From Baia soyae (GTDB taxonomy: Bacteria; Bacillota; Bacilli; Thermoactinomycetales; Thermoactinomycetaceae), in contig NZ_SLXV01000024.1 in assembly GCF_004341445.1 (NCBI RefSeq), forward strand, positions 1 through 41,228: 41,228 nt of DNA. The letters are read 5' to 3'. Numbering within the stretch: the first letter of the stretch is position 1; the number at the start of each line of letters is the position of its first letter. The translations under genes were made by a program, and so were the position numbers. Of this stretch, positions 8,895 through 18,092 are shown piece by piece. The notes under the pieces were generated by a model. That model worked only from the letters and a program-made list of their open reading frames with translations. It made no database searches and was not told where the DNA came from.

Positions 8895-10668
8895 CTCCTT
8901 TTTCCCTTAATACCTGCATAATCGTTTTCGCTAGCTGGTCTCCGAGCCCAGCTTTGCGAAAATCCTCTAGACTCGCGCTCCTCATCTCATCAATCGATCC
9001 AAAATGACGGTAAAGTTGCTGTTTCCGCTTCTCTCCTACCCCTGGAATCTCATCGAGAGCTGATTGAATCATCGATTTCCCACGCGCTTGCCGATGGAAC
9101 GTGATTGCGAAGCGGTGAACTTCTTCTTGAATTCGCTGGATCAGATAAAATTCTTGCGTCCCCCTGCGTAGATCAACTGCATAAACAGGATCACCATATA
9201 GAAGTCCAGCTGTTTGATGCTTTTTATCTTTCACCATCCCCGCAATCGGGACATACAATCCTAATTCATTCTCCAGCACATCACTCGCAGCGGACATTTG
9301 GCCTTTTCCGCCATCCACTAATATCAAGTCAGGTAACGGTAGATTATCTTTTAACACTCTCGTATACCGTCTGCGAATGACCTCACGCATCGTTCCATAA
9401 TCGTCGGGGCCATCGACCGTACGAATCTTATACTTACGATACTCCCTCTTATCCGCTTTCCCATCGATAAATACAACCATCGCTGAGACTGGATCAGCCC
9501 CTTGAATATTCGAATTATCAAATGCTTCGATCCGCCTTGGCAACCCAATATTTAACTCTTCTCCCAAGTTACGAATCGATTCATCCGTCTTCGCCTGATT
9601 TCGTTCTAGTAACTGAAAACGTTCCGATAGGGCAATTTTGGCGTTTTCCGTAGCCATCTCGACTAAATTTTTCTTGATTCCTCGCTGAGGGATACGAACC
9701 TTCACACTCGGAACCAATTGTGCCACTAACTCCGCATCGACTCCAGCTGGCAAATGAATCTCTTTCGGCAACACAGGTGACTCATGATAAAACTGCCCTA
9801 CAAAAGTAAGAAAATCCTCCGTAGCTTCCCCATAGTATGGAAAAATCGATACTTCTCGCTCAATCAATTTCCCCCGGCGTACAAAAAAGACCTGTACACA
9901 CATACAACCTTTGTCTACATAATATCCAAACACATCTCGATCTATATGATCTTGAATCATCACATTTTGCCGTTCCATCGTCGCTTGGATATCCTGTATC
10001 AAATCCCGTAATTCCTTCGCACGTTCAAACTCCATCGCTTCGGCCGCCTCTTCCATCTTTTGGCGAAGCTCCTTTTGTAGCTCTGGATAGCCACCACCTA
10101 GAAAGCGCGTGATCTTCTTCGTAATCTCTTCGTAGCTCTCAGGCTCAACCTCAAATTCACAAGGAGCTAAACACTGATTCAGATGATAATAAAGGCATAC
10201 CCGCTTAGGTAGATTGTGGCATTTTCGCAGTGGAAATAAACGATCAAGCAATTTTTTAGTCTGTTGAGCCGCACCTGCATGGGGATAAGGACCGAAATAC
10301 TTAGCCCCATCCTTCCGTACCTTCCGGGTCACTTCTAGACGTGGGTGCTTCTCTTTCGTTAATCGAATATAGGGATAAGACTTATCATCCTTTAACATAA
10401 TGTTGTATCTAGGGCGATGCTTCTTAATCAGATTTAATTCCAAAATAAGTGCTTCCAGTGGACTATTCACAACGATATATTCAAAGTCCACGATATCCAT
10501 GACAAGACGTTGTGTTTTTGCATCATGAGAACCCGTAAAGTAGGAGCGCACTCGACTCCTAAGACTCTTTGCCTTACCCACATAGATGATCTCTTGGTCT
10601 GCATTTTTCATCAAATAGCAACCAGGTTGATCGGGTAATAAGGCCAGCTTATCTTTTAATAACGACAC
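8875..10668 (-). CDS. uvrC: Excinuclease ABC subunit C
   Basis: Nucleotide excision repair endonuclease that makes both incisions around a lesion marked by UvrAB. The protein has 597 residues, the normal length for the family. It has an N-terminal GIY-YIG nuclease ([20 protein letters not shown], residues ~17-36), a Cys-rich patch ([21 protein letters not shown]), and a UVR domain around residue 200 ([20 protein letters not shown]). The C-terminal RNase H-like endonuclease has [10 protein letters not shown] and [10 protein letters not shown], and helix-hairpin-helix repeats close the protein ([17 protein letters not shown]). The start is GTG at 10668 with GGAGGGG upstream. It appears to be a single-gene unit. 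Confidence 0.97.
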   Translation of the reverse strand: MSLLKDKLALLPDQPGCYLMKNADQEIIYVGKAKSLRSRVRSYFTGSHDAKTQRLVMDIVDFEYIVVNSPLEALILELNLIKKHRPRYNIMLKDDKSYPYIRLTKEKHPRLEVTRKVRKDGAKYFGPYPHAGAAQQTKKLLDRLFPLRKCHNLPKRVCLYYHLNQCLAPCEFEVEPESYEEITKKITRFLGGGYPELQKELRQKMEEAAEAMEFERAKELRDLIQDIQATMERQNVMIQDHIDRDVFGYYVDKGCMCVQVFFVRRGKLIEREVSIFPYYGEATEDFLTFVGQFYHESPVLPKEIHLPAGVDAELVAQLVPSVKVRIPQRGIKKNLVEMATENAKIALSERFQLLERNQAKTDESIRNLGEELNIGLPRRIEAFDNSNIQGADPVSAMVVFIDGKADKREYRKYKIRTVDGPDDYGTMREVIRRRYTRVLKDNLPLPDLILVDGGKGQMSAASDVLENELGLYVPIAGMVKDKKHQTAGLLYGDPVYAVDLRRGTQEFYLIQRIQEEVHRFAITFHRQARGKSMIQSALDEIPGVGEKRKQQLYRHFGSIDEMRSASLEDFRKAGLGDQLAKTIMQVLREKGEQSLPD

Positions 10669-10784
10669 AAGCGCCCCTCCATACTGAACCGTACATCTGT
10701 TCTATACAAAACATTTTAACACGATTTCAAACAAAAAAATCAAAATAAAAGCGAAATACCTGTTTTGATCTATATAAAATAAGG

Positions 10785-10836
10785 AAGGATAATCCTTGTA
10801 ACACAATGGACAAATTTATTAGAGTTGTATTACAAT
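10785..10836 (+). promoter_or_regulatory. Promoter and palindromes upstream of membrane protein
   Basis: A likely SigA promoter is TGGACA (10807-10812), an 18-base spacer and TACAAT (10831-10836). Around it are a 13-base palindrome AAGGATAATCCTT (10785-10797) and two near-identical boxes TTGTAACACAA (10796-10806) and TTGTATTACAA (10825-10835), centred 29 bases apart. The second box overlaps the -10 element. The regulator is not known. Confidence 0.45.
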
Positions 10837-10863
10837 ACTAAATGTAATCATTTTTTTACAATC

Positions 10864-10906
10864 AAAGGAGGTGCTGTCTATTAGTGGAATTCCCTAATAG
10901 ACAAGT
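10864..10906 (+). promoter_or_regulatory. Hairpin between Shine-Dalgarno and ATG
   Basis: A strong ribosome binding site AAAGGAGGTG (10864-10873) lies 35 bases from the ATG at 10907, far beyond normal spacing. Between them TGTCTATTAG (10875-10884) and CTAATAGACA (10894-10903) form a perfect 10-bp stem. Folding it out leaves about 6 bases between GGAGG and ATG, an ideal distance. There is an in-frame stop at 10898, so no closer in-frame start exists. Confidence 0.65.
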
Positions 10907-11839
10907 ATGGATATCTTAAAAAAACACGGATTTAAACTTTTTGCTGGATCGTATTTAGGTTTTCTTACTTTCGGGGTACTCATCCTCACTATTTCCCTCA
11001 TCCTATTTGGAATTCTAGGGACAAGTCTTTATCAAGCATTTGATTTTAGTCAATTAGATCTATCCAATCCTGATCTAGAGACCCTTTATGAGTTGATTGA
11101 GCCACTTGGCTATGCACTCATTATCATGATTCCTTTTATGATCCTCATCTATTTCGTATCTACCGCTCTCTTCACTGCCGGGATGACCAGTGCAGTTAAT
11201 GATGCTGTATATAAGGATCAGTCAAGCGTAAGTAGTTTTCTAACATATGGATTCAAGAAATTTTGGAAAGTGCTAAAACTGCTTCTTGCCTATCTTGTTG
11301 TGCTCTACATACCTCTTTTTGTAGTAGAGTCACTGATATCTGCTATCTCAAACCATTTTCCTACACTCGGATTTCTATTATTGATCCTATACTATATCCT
11401 AACCATTCCACTGCATATCTCAATGACACATGGGATCATCCTTTATCTACAAAAAGATTTACGTGTTTGGGCAGCAGTAAAGGCAGGATTTCAAACCCTT
11501 ACTCGTGAATTTGGTCAAACCTTTCTCAGCGGTATATTAGTGTTTGTCCTAGCCTTTGCATTGATGATTGGATTTGGAATCTTAGTGGTTCTCGGGCTTG
11601 TCATCATAGGTACTTCAGATCCAAGTCCACTCGCTGTGGTTATGATGAGTCTCGCCATTGGTTTCCTATTCATGATTGTAACCCCACCTATCACCATGAT
11701 TTATCAAGTAATCATCACCAAACGCCTCAAAGAAATCATTGAGCCTCGTGTGTTTGGCAATCACTCTGAAGCGGAACAGCAAGATTCTGATTTAGACTTA
11801 GACTCCGATTCAAATCCCAACCCATCGAACAAAGAATAA
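10907..11839 (+). CDS. Multi-pass membrane protein, paralogue 1
   Basis: A 310-residue integral membrane protein with about six hydrophobic helices (near 17-38, 71-92, 128-150, 155-172, 207-230 and 240-260). It ends in a hydrophilic tail of ~25 residues rich in Asp, Ser and Asn (DLDLDSDSNPNPSNKE). I do not recognise a specific function. It resembles small Firmicutes integral membrane proteins of the DUF975-like or YesL-like kind only in general layout. It is clearly homologous to the next gene: both start MDILK(K/R)HG(F/L)KL and share a (A/S)VNDAV(Y/F) ... FKKFW/FKNFW segment. Its start is set by the hairpin-bridged ribosome binding site. Confidence 0.8.
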   Translation: MDILKKHGFKLFAGSYLGFLTFGVLILTISLILFGILGTSLYQAFDFSQLDLSNPDLETLYELIEPLGYALIIMIPFMILIYFVSTALFTAGMTSAVNDAVYKDQSSVSSFLTYGFKKFWKVLKLLLAYLVVLYIPLFVVESLISAISNHFPTLGFLLLILYYILTIPLHISMTHGIILYLQKDLRVWAAVKAGFQTLTREFGQTFLSGILVFVLAFALMIGFGILVVLGLVIIGTSDPSPLAVVMMSLAIGFLFMIVTPPITMIYQVIITKRLKEIIEPRVFGNHSEAEQQDSDLDLDSDSNPNPSNKE

Positions 11840-11850
11840 AGCATACGAAT

Positions 11851-11880
11851 AAGAGAACTTCTTTATTGCGAAGTTCTCTT
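11851..11880 (+). terminator. Hairpin after membrane protein 1
   Basis: AAGAGAACTTC (11851-11861) pairs with GAAGTTCTCTT (11870-11880) across an 8-base loop, 12 bases after the stop. The following stretch is AT-rich but has no long T-run, so termination may be partial. The paralogue begins 119 bases later. Confidence 0.6.
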
Positions 11881-11998
11881 ATAGTTTATTCGTTATAAAA
11901 ATAATTTTAATAATTAAATGTATATAATATAGACGGATTTCTACAATGTGTATTAAGATATTGATTGTTGTTCATTCTTATTTAGGGAGTATGTGTAA

Positions 11999-13006
11999 AT
12001 GGATATTTTAAAGCGTCATGGTTTAAAGCTTTCGATCAGCGCATTACTGGGCTGTTTGATAGTGTACGTTACTATTTTTGTTGGAGTTTTGCTATTCGCA
12101 CTCCTGATAGGAGCCTCACTAGGAGGGGTCTTTAGTGGTGATATAGAGGGCAATCTCATCGAAACAGGAGTTGGTGGTTCCCTTATTATCATTGGAATCC
12201 TATGTTTGTTTTTACTATATATTTTTATCGTTAGCTATGTAACTGGAGGGCTAATTGGATCTGTTAACGATGCGGTATTTAGAAATCAATCTACAGTAGG
12301 AAGCTTTATTCGCCACGGATTTAAAAATTTTTGGGAGACATCCAAGATTCTTTTATCAACTGTAACCCTGTTTCTAGTGGTTGGCGGTATCATGAACGTC
12401 TTTGTGGATGCTATTGCCACAACGAATGAGGCTCTAGCAATACTGATTTTTCTTATATACCTACTTTTACTCATTCCAGCTATTATCGCTACTAATCATT
12501 CTCTTATTATCAGTTATGAGCAAAACATAAGTGCTTTTCATTCCATCAAAGCTGGATTTTTAACCTATAGAAAAACATTTGGCAAAAACTTTGCAAGCGC
12601 CATTTTTGCCATCCTCTCATACTTGGGAATATATGTCGCAACCATCCTTATAATACTACTATTAGCACTAATAGATGCATCTTTTGGATTAGCTCAAATG
12701 GAACTTATTGAAGGATTCGAAGGAAGCGCCTTCTTTGGGCTAATCGCTATCCTCCTAATTTTACTAATGATACCTGCTATGTATATTACGGGCCAGTTGG
12801 TCATTACCATTCGTTTTAAAGACAAGATCGCACCGATCGTATTTCCTAACGGTTCACCAAATCAGCAACTATTTAATCAACAGCTTTATCCGCAATACCA
12901 ACCGAATCAACAACCTTTTAACCAACAGCCTTATCCGCAACAGCAACCGAATCAGCAAAAACCTGATCAATCGAATCAGCCTAATAACCCCTTCAACTGG
13001 GGGTAA
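11999..13006 (+). CDS. Multi-pass membrane protein, paralogue 2
   Basis: A 335-residue integral membrane protein, homologous to the preceding gene over its whole membrane part (shared SVNDAVFRNQSTVGSF and HGFKNFW segments). About six membrane helices are followed by a cytoplasmic or surface tail of ~55 residues built from Gln/Pro/Asn/Tyr repeats (FNQQLYPQ, PFNQQPYPQQQPNQQ). The tail type differs completely from the acidic tail of paralogue 1. The start has AGGGAG nine bases before the ATG. It is a tandem duplicate whose function I cannot name. The Q/P-rich tail may mediate protein interaction, by analogy only. Confidence 0.8.
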   Translation: MDILKRHGLKLSISALLGCLIVYVTIFVGVLLFALLIGASLGGVFSGDIEGNLIETGVGGSLIIIGILCLFLLYIFIVSYVTGGLIGSVNDAVFRNQSTVGSFIRHGFKNFWETSKILLSTVTLFLVVGGIMNVFVDAIATTNEALAILIFLIYLLLLIPAIIATNHSLIISYEQNISAFHSIKAGFLTYRKTFGKNFASAIFAILSYLGIYVATILIILLLALIDASFGLAQMELIEGFEGSAFFGLIAILLILLMIPAMYITGQLVITIRFKDKIAPIVFPNGSPNQQLFNQQLYPQYQPNQQPFNQQPYPQQQPNQQKPDQSNQPNNPFNWG

Positions 13007-13058
13007 TGCAATAAAAATAAATCTCCTTTAAAGAAAGTTCATTTTAGGCTACAAACAT

Positions 13059-13095
13059 AACCTCTCCTGAACAAAAGTTTGGAAGAGGTTTGTTT
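13059..13095 (+). terminator. Terminator after membrane protein 2
   Basis: AACCTCTCC (13059-13067) pairs with GGAAGAGGTT (13081-13090) with one bulge, followed by TGTTTT. It closes the second membrane-protein gene before the efflux operon. Confidence 0.6.
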
Positions 13096-13206
13096 TCATA
13101 AAGATAAGCATATTTTTTATTGCATTAGAGGAAAATTAGGATGATCAATTAATATGTAATTGGGTAAAGAGTGATAGCTGTACATATTTCATCATTGGAG
13201 GTCATC

Positions 13207-14292
13207 ATGAAGAAAAAAGCATGGATTTGGATAGCAGTTGTAGCCGTTATTGGGCTACTAGTAGGGATTGCTATCTTCCAACAAGGGAATCAAAAGCCAG
13301 ATGTAGAGGTAACGACGTTGCAAGAGCATACTATCCAAGAAAGTTTCATGACCACGGGAACACTTACTCCTGCTGACGAAGAAGCCATTTTCTTACGTCC
13401 GGAACAAGGAGAATTAAAGAAAGTTTGGGTGAAAGTCGGGGATAAAGTGAGCAAAGGAGATAAATTGGTAGAATATAAAAATCCTGCTTTCACAACCGAA
13501 AGAGATCAAGCCGACCTGCAAGTAAAATCGGCTGAATTAAAATTGAAACAACTGAATACCCAAAAGAGCGCAGGTGCAAGTAAAGGTACACAGCCAACTA
13601 TGCCTCCTAGCGGGGAAAATCTCGATCAGCAGATCCAGCTTGCCAAGCTCGAAGTAACCCAAGCGAAAAAACAGCTAGATATCGTCAAAACCAAAATAGC
13701 GAATCTGGTTGTCAAAAGTAAGGAAAACGGTGTAGTGGCTCAAGTAAATGAGGATAATAGTAGCCCTGCAAATACAAAGCCAATCGTCGTTATCGCCACT
13801 GTTGATAAGTTGAAAATTAAAGCCACCATTTCCGAGTATGATGCTTTAAAGATAAAAGAAGGACAGGAAGCAACCGTAAAAAGTGATGCTATTCCAGACA
13901 AGACATGGAAAGCATCCGTCTCCCAAGTAGGGCTCCTACCCGAAAACAATAGTGCAGGAAACGTACCAAATGAGAAGGCTCAAGCGGCCAACTATCCAAT
14001 CGAGTTGTATCTAAATGATCAAGTCCCCATGAAACTCGGTTCACAGGTAGTCGTAAACATTATCTCTTCTTCCAAAAAAGCAATGAGCGTCCCACAAACA
14101 GCCATTCAAGAGGAGAGCTCTCAAGCATATGTATTTGTCGTGGAAAGTGGTAAGGCGATTCGGAAGCCTGTCAAACTGGGAGCAAAAGATGAAAAAATGG
14201 CTGAAGTCGTATCCGGCATCTCGGCAACCGATAAAGTCATCGTCAAATTACCTTCAAACATTACATCCGGGATGGATGTGAATAGTAAATGA
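13207..14292 (+). CDS. MacA/HlyD-type efflux adaptor
   Basis: Periplasmic-adaptor-like (membrane fusion) subunit of a tripartite-like exporter, here in a Gram-positive. It has 361 residues, an N-terminal membrane anchor (KKAWIWIAVVAVIGLLVGIA), a lipoyl-like half motif (TGTLTPADEEAIFLRPEQGE), and a helical hairpin (about 100-170, rich in K, Q and E). The second half of the lipoyl domain and a beta-barrel follow. I use the ATG at 13207 because GGAGG lies six bases upstream; the GTG 36 bases earlier lacks a site. Its stop overlaps the start of the ATPase gene by four bases. The three genes form one efflux operon. The substrate is unknown; antimicrobial peptides or macrolides are common for this class. 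Confidence 0.88.
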   Translation: MKKKAWIWIAVVAVIGLLVGIAIFQQGNQKPDVEVTTLQEHTIQESFMTTGTLTPADEEAIFLRPEQGELKKVWVKVGDKVSKGDKLVEYKNPAFTTERDQADLQVKSAELKLKQLNTQKSAGASKGTQPTMPPSGENLDQQIQLAKLEVTQAKKQLDIVKTKIANLVVKSKENGVVAQVNEDNSSPANTKPIVVIATVDKLKIKATISEYDALKIKEGQEATVKSDAIPDKTWKASVSQVGLLPENNSAGNVPNEKAQAANYPIELYLNDQVPMKLGSQVVVNIISSSKKAMSVPQTAIQEESSQAYVFVVESGKAIRKPVKLGAKDEKMAEVVSGISATDKVIVKLPSNITSGMDVNSK

Positions 14293-14990
14293 TCCAGCTG
14301 ACTGAAGTTTGCAAGACGTACCATTCTGGAAAATTACATGTGCCTGTACTTCAAAACATTAACTTCCATGTAAAGCAGGGTGAATACGTTGCGATTATGG
14401 GACCTTCTGGTTCTGGGAAATCAACATTGATGAATATAATTGGCTGCTTAGATCGCCCTACTTCAGGAAGTTACCAAATAAATGGGAAAGAAGTTTCACA
14501 AATGGAGGATTTGGAATTAGCGAAGGTACGAAATCGCATGATTGGATTTATCTTTCAACAATTTCAACTTTTACCCCGATTAAGTGCCCAAAAAAATGTA
14601 GAACTTCCTCTTGTTTATGCTGGAATTTCAAAAGGCAAAAGAAGTATTCAAGCAGTAGAAGCCCTTCGAAAAGTGGGCCTTGCGGACAGAAAAAGTCACC
14701 GGCCAAAAGAACTATCTGGTGGCCAACAGCAACGTGTCGCGATCGCGAGGGCTCTGGTAAATGATCCTCACGTCCTCTTAGCAGACGAACCGACTGGAGC
14801 GTTAGATACCAAATCTGGACAAGTCATCATGGAATTATTTGATGAGCTCCATCACGAAGGGCGAACCGTTGTCATGATTACGCATGACCCTGAAGTGGCA
14901 AAGAGAGCCCAGAGACAGATCATCATTCGAGATGGAGAAATCATCGAAGATTCCATGCCCTCCCATGGAGTAGGACGGAGGTCACTATGA
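14289..14990 (+). CDS. MacB-type ABC transporter ATPase
   Basis: A 233-residue cytoplasmic ABC ATPase of the MacB/LolD family. It shows Walker A GPSGSGKST (residues ~38-46), Q-loop FIFQQFQLLP, signature LSGGQQQRVAIARAL, Walker B VLLADEPTGALD, and the switch His in VMITHD. Overlaps of four bases on both sides (ATGA at 14289 and at 14987) tie it to the adaptor and the permease. It powers export by the permease encoded next. Confidence 0.93.
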   Translation: MIQLTEVCKTYHSGKLHVPVLQNINFHVKQGEYVAIMGPSGSGKSTLMNIIGCLDRPTSGSYQINGKEVSQMEDLELAKVRNRMIGFIFQQFQLLPRLSAQKNVELPLVYAGISKGKRSIQAVEALRKVGLADRKSHRPKELSGGQQQRVAIARALVNDPHVLLADEPTGALDTKSGQVIMELFDELHHEGRTVVMITHDPEVAKRAQRQIIIRDGEIIEDSMPSHGVGRRSL

Positions 14991-16189
14991 GTATATGGGA
15001 AAACCTAAAAATGGCGATTGATTCCATTATCTCTCATAAACTTCGTTCGATTCTAACGATGTTAGGGATTATTATTGGTGTCGCTTCCGTCACGATTATC
15101 GTGGCCATCGGACAAGGGGGGACCCAGCAACTAACGGAATCCTTTACAGGGACTCAAAACTCGATTAACTTGATGCCAAAATCAGATAATGAAGCTGGTG
15201 GGTTTGCGATCCCCAATCCAAATGAGAAAGTGTTTACTGAGAAGGATATTGAAAGCCTGAAATTAGTACCAGGAGTCAAGCAAGTACTTACGACAGGCTC
15301 TTCCATGGCTGAGGTTCAGTACCAAAAAGAAAAAGCATCAGGAACCTTTGTAATCGGCTTTAGTAATCCCTCCTATCTCGAAATGTCCAATGTAGCCATT
15401 GACAAAGGGAGATCATTCCAAGGGAGCGACTTCCAGAGTAGCAATGCCGGGGCCGTTATTACGGATGGAGTAGCAGAAAAGTTATTTCCGAACGAAGATC
15501 CCATTGGAAAGATTATCAAGGTGGCGAACAAACCGATTACCGTCATTGGTGTCACAAAGCCTTCCAAAGGAATTGGCTCTTTTATCAAGATGAATGAAGT
15601 ATTTCTCCCTTCTAGGACATGGAAAAGTGTGTTTGGGGTGATGCAAATCGATTCGGTAACCCTGCAAGTAGAAAATACCAACGATATGGAGAAGATCGGA
15701 AAGAAAGCCGTCCAAGTTTTAAATCAGAATCACGGTAAAAAAGATGGCTATGAAGTACAAAACCTGCAACAAATTTCGAAAGGAATCGAAGAAGTCGGTA
15801 ATATCATGACTCTCGTCATTGGAAGTATTAGCGGAATTTCTCTCTTAGTAGGTGGGATTGGTGTCATGAACATCATGTTAGTATCTGTGACTGAACGAAC
15901 GAGGGAAATCGGAATTCGTAAGGCATTAGGTGCTTCACGAGGAAACATCTTAACCCAATTCCTCATTGAATCGATTACGCTATCTTCCATAGGTGGAATC
16001 ATAGGTCTGGCGATCGCTGGACTCGTCACCACGATTCTACAGTCCTTAGATCTTTGGCCTGCTGAGATCTCGTTGCCTGTAGCTCTTGGTAGCATTCTAT
16101 TCTCTATGTTATTTGGAGTCATATTCGGACTTCTCCCAGCTAACAAAGCGGCGAAATTAAATCCAATTGATTGTTTGCGACATGAATAA
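14987..16189 (+). CDS. MacB-type FtsX permease
   Basis: A 400-residue permease with the MacB layout. An N-terminal helix (LRSILTMLGIIIGVASVTII, ~20-42) is followed by a large extracytoplasmic MacB_PCD domain. Three C-terminal helices make up the FtsX domain, with the family motif TERTREIGIRKALGAS between the second and third helices. The protein ends in LLPANKAAKLNPIDCLRHE, typical of the family. It is the last gene of the adaptor-ATPase-permease operon, and a strong terminator starts at its stop codon. Confidence 0.93.
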   Translation: MSIWENLKMAIDSIISHKLRSILTMLGIIIGVASVTIIVAIGQGGTQQLTESFTGTQNSINLMPKSDNEAGGFAIPNPNEKVFTEKDIESLKLVPGVKQVLTTGSSMAEVQYQKEKASGTFVIGFSNPSYLEMSNVAIDKGRSFQGSDFQSSNAGAVITDGVAEKLFPNEDPIGKIIKVANKPITVIGVTKPSKGIGSFIKMNEVFLPSRTWKSVFGVMQIDSVTLQVENTNDMEKIGKKAVQVLNQNHGKKDGYEVQNLQQISKGIEEVGNIMTLVIGSISGISLLVGGIGVMNIMLVSVTERTREIGIRKALGASRGNILTQFLIESITLSSIGGIIGLAIAGLVTTILQSLDLWPAEISLPVALGSILFSMLFGVIFGLLPANKAAKLNPIDCLRHE

Positions 16190-16234
16190 CATAAAAAACG
16201 AGCCTCCCCGAAGGAAGCTCGTTTTTTATGTTAT
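16186..16234. terminator. Bidirectional terminator
   Basis: The outer arms ATAACATAAAAAACGAGC and GCTCGTTTTTTATGTTAT are fully complementary, with a short inner CTCC/GGAA region. There is a T-run on either strand. It serves both the efflux operon and the convergent 53-residue gene, and overlaps both stop codons. Confidence 0.9.
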
Positions 16235-16392
16235 AACGATAATTCTTGTCGTTTATATAATTGATGTAGTAACGATTGAGTTGCCATTTGATCCATCCGC
16301 TTTTGAACCAGTAATTCACGAATTAAGTAATAGGCCGTTTCCACATCTTCTTCTGGCAATAGGTCTACCAATGCGTGGATTTGGTCTCTCAT
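16231..16392 (-). CDS. Small 53-residue protein, function unknown
   Basis: A short gene reading MRDQIHALVDLLPEEDVETA and ending in KRQELSL. It is amphipathic and probably all-helical. The HALVDLLPEEDVETAYYLI segment resembles the short helical region found in many small Firmicutes proteins and antitoxin-like proteins, but no toxin is next to it. AAGGAG lies 11 bases before the ATG, and the 3' end lies in a bidirectional terminator, which supports a real gene. It is downstream of the FAD enzyme on the same strand (70-base gap). Confidence 0.65.
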   Translation of the reverse strand: MRDQIHALVDLLPEEDVETAYYLIRELLVQKRMDQMATQSLLHQLYKRQELSL

Positions 16393-16462
16393 AGTATTCA
16401 CGTCTCCTTAATACTATCTTAGCGCATGATCCCAAATTTGTGCAATTGGTAGAAGCGACAAA

Positions 16463-17887
16463 TTATTGATTTAGATTTTGAAGAATGTGGCGAGCTACAT
16501 GTACACCAGCGGCCGATGCTTGAGCCAAGCCACGGGTAATCCCTGCTCCATCTCCAATGGTATACAGCCCTTTAATCGATTCCGTTTCAAAGTGATCGTT
16601 TATTTTGGGACGAGCACTGTAGAACTTCGCTTCTACTCCGTAGAAAAGGGTATGCTCATCAGCAATGCCCGGTGTTACTTTATCCAGAGCTTTAATCATC
16701 TCGATTAAGGAAACCATCGTGTTGTACGGAAGCACGAGTCCTAGATCGCCTGGTACGGCTTCTTTTAGCGTTGGCTCTAAAAATCCTTCTTGAATTCGTT
16801 TTGGTGTTGACCGTCTACCTTTATAGATATCGCCTACTTTTTGTACAATCACCGATCCGTTCGAAAGATCATTGGCCCGGCGACTAACTTCTTTCGCGAA
16901 TTCAATTGGTTTATCAAATGGATCGGTAAAGGTATGCGATACCAGTAATGCGAAGTTCGTATTTTTACTCCCCATCTTAGGATCCTTATAAGAGTGACCA
17001 TTTACCGTCATCACACCCGAATGATTCTCTACAACCACATGCCCACTTGGATTGGAGCAAAAGGTACGAACACGAGTCCCGACTGAAGTATTGTAAACAA
17101 ATTTTGCCTCGTACAAATACTTATTAATTTCCTGCATGATCACATCTGAAGTCTCTACGCGGACACCAATATCTACTTGGTTATTCGTCATCTCCACGCC
17201 ATTGCGTTTCAAAATATTACTTAGCCATTCGGATCCATCTCTACCTGGACCGATAATCACACGATCTGCTGTGTACTCATCTCCATTTTTCAAACGAACT
17301 CCACGGACAACTTGATCCTCCACGATCAGATCTTCTACATAGGTTTTAAATAAGAAGTCCATTTTATTTTCCATTGTCTGGAATATATTCTGAAGTATTT
17401 TTAGGTTTTCTTCAGTCCCCAGATGGCGAACACGTGCTTTTAATAATTTAAGTCCTGCTCCTGCTGCTTTTTGCTCGATCCGACGAACATCTTCTGTTGT
17501 TGGGTCCGTAATGACAGTCGTACCACCATGTTCGAGGTTAATGGAATCTACATATTCGATTAGCTCCATTACCTTAGAAGGAGCCAAATAATCCTGCATC
17601 CAGCCACCAAACTCTGTTGTTAAGTTGAATTTCCCATCACTGTAGGCACCGGCCCCACCCCAGCCAGCTGTTATCGAACAAGCCGGTAAACATCCTGCAT
17701 ATTCTTTTTTCTTAGTTGCAGGTGGACACTTTGTAATTTTATTTTCTAGGATTGGGCAACGTCGTTGACGAATACTATGCCCTTTATCTATAAGAAGTAT
17801 TTTTAGATTGGGATTACTTTTAGACAATTCATAAGAAGCGAATATTCCGCTCGGTCCAGCTCCGACTACAATCACATCATAATGCAT
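16463..17887 (-). CDS. COG2509-type FAD-dependent oxidoreductase
   Basis: A 474-residue flavoprotein of the COG2509 'uncharacterised FAD-dependent dehydrogenase' type. The N-terminal FAD-binding Rossmann motif is VVGAGPSGIFASYEL (residues ~7-21). The next part has family-typical Cys pairs (RRCPILENKITKCPP, GCLPACS) and the stretch WGGAGAYSDGKFNL. The C-terminus holds a second FAD motif, LYTIGDGAGITRGLAQAS. Substrate and partner are not known for this family. It appears monocistronic, perhaps with the small gene downstream. Confidence 0.88.
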   Translation of the reverse strand: MHYDVIVVGAGPSGIFASYELSKSNPNLKILLIDKGHSIRQRRCPILENKITKCPPATKKKEYAGCLPACSITAGWGGAGAYSDGKFNLTTEFGGWMQDYLAPSKVMELIEYVDSINLEHGGTTVITDPTTEDVRRIEQKAAGAGLKLLKARVRHLGTEENLKILQNIFQTMENKMDFLFKTYVEDLIVEDQVVRGVRLKNGDEYTADRVIIGPGRDGSEWLSNILKRNGVEMTNNQVDIGVRVETSDVIMQEINKYLYEAKFVYNTSVGTRVRTFCSNPSGHVVVENHSGVMTVNGHSYKDPKMGSKNTNFALLVSHTFTDPFDKPIEFAKEVSRRANDLSNGSVIVQKVGDIYKGRRSTPKRIQEGFLEPTLKEAVPGDLGLVLPYNTMVSLIEMIKALDKVTPGIADEHTLFYGVEAKFYSARPKINDHFETESIKGLYTIGDGAGITRGLAQASAAGVHVARHILQNLNQ

Positions 17888-18063
17888 ACGGATCTGCCCC
17901 TTTCATTAATTTCTATTTGTTCGTTTTTAATACAGGCTTAAAAGATCAACCCGATGTATCGTAACATAGATCTCTTATAAAAGCGAACTATTTTTATTCA
18001 TATATCATATTCATTCGTGTTTTAATACGTTTATTGAATAATCAAATAATTAAACCCGAAATA

Positions 18064-18087
18064 AAAGGCCCCACATCGGGAGCCTTT
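18064..18087 (-). terminator. trxA terminator
   Basis: AAAGGCCCC pairs with GGGAGCCTTT with one bulged base. On the minus strand it is followed by TTTTATTTC. It starts 5 bases past the trxA stop. Confidence 0.7.
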
Positions 18088-18092
18088 GTCAT

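Noticed and set aside
13171-13206. GTG start for the MacA-like adaptor
   Set aside because: No ribosome site there. The ATG at 13207 has GGAGG at six bases and begins a typical basic membrane anchor.
13207-16189. MacAB-like operon as exporter of the lasso peptide
   Set aside because: It is about 8 kb away, with several unrelated units and terminators between. Lasso exporters are usually a fused ABC protein in the cluster. No sequence link found.
16167-16394. 75-residue plus-strand reading frame after MacB permease
   Set aside because: It begins inside the permease gene with TTG, runs through a strong terminator, and is antisense to a 53-residue gene with a good ribosome site.
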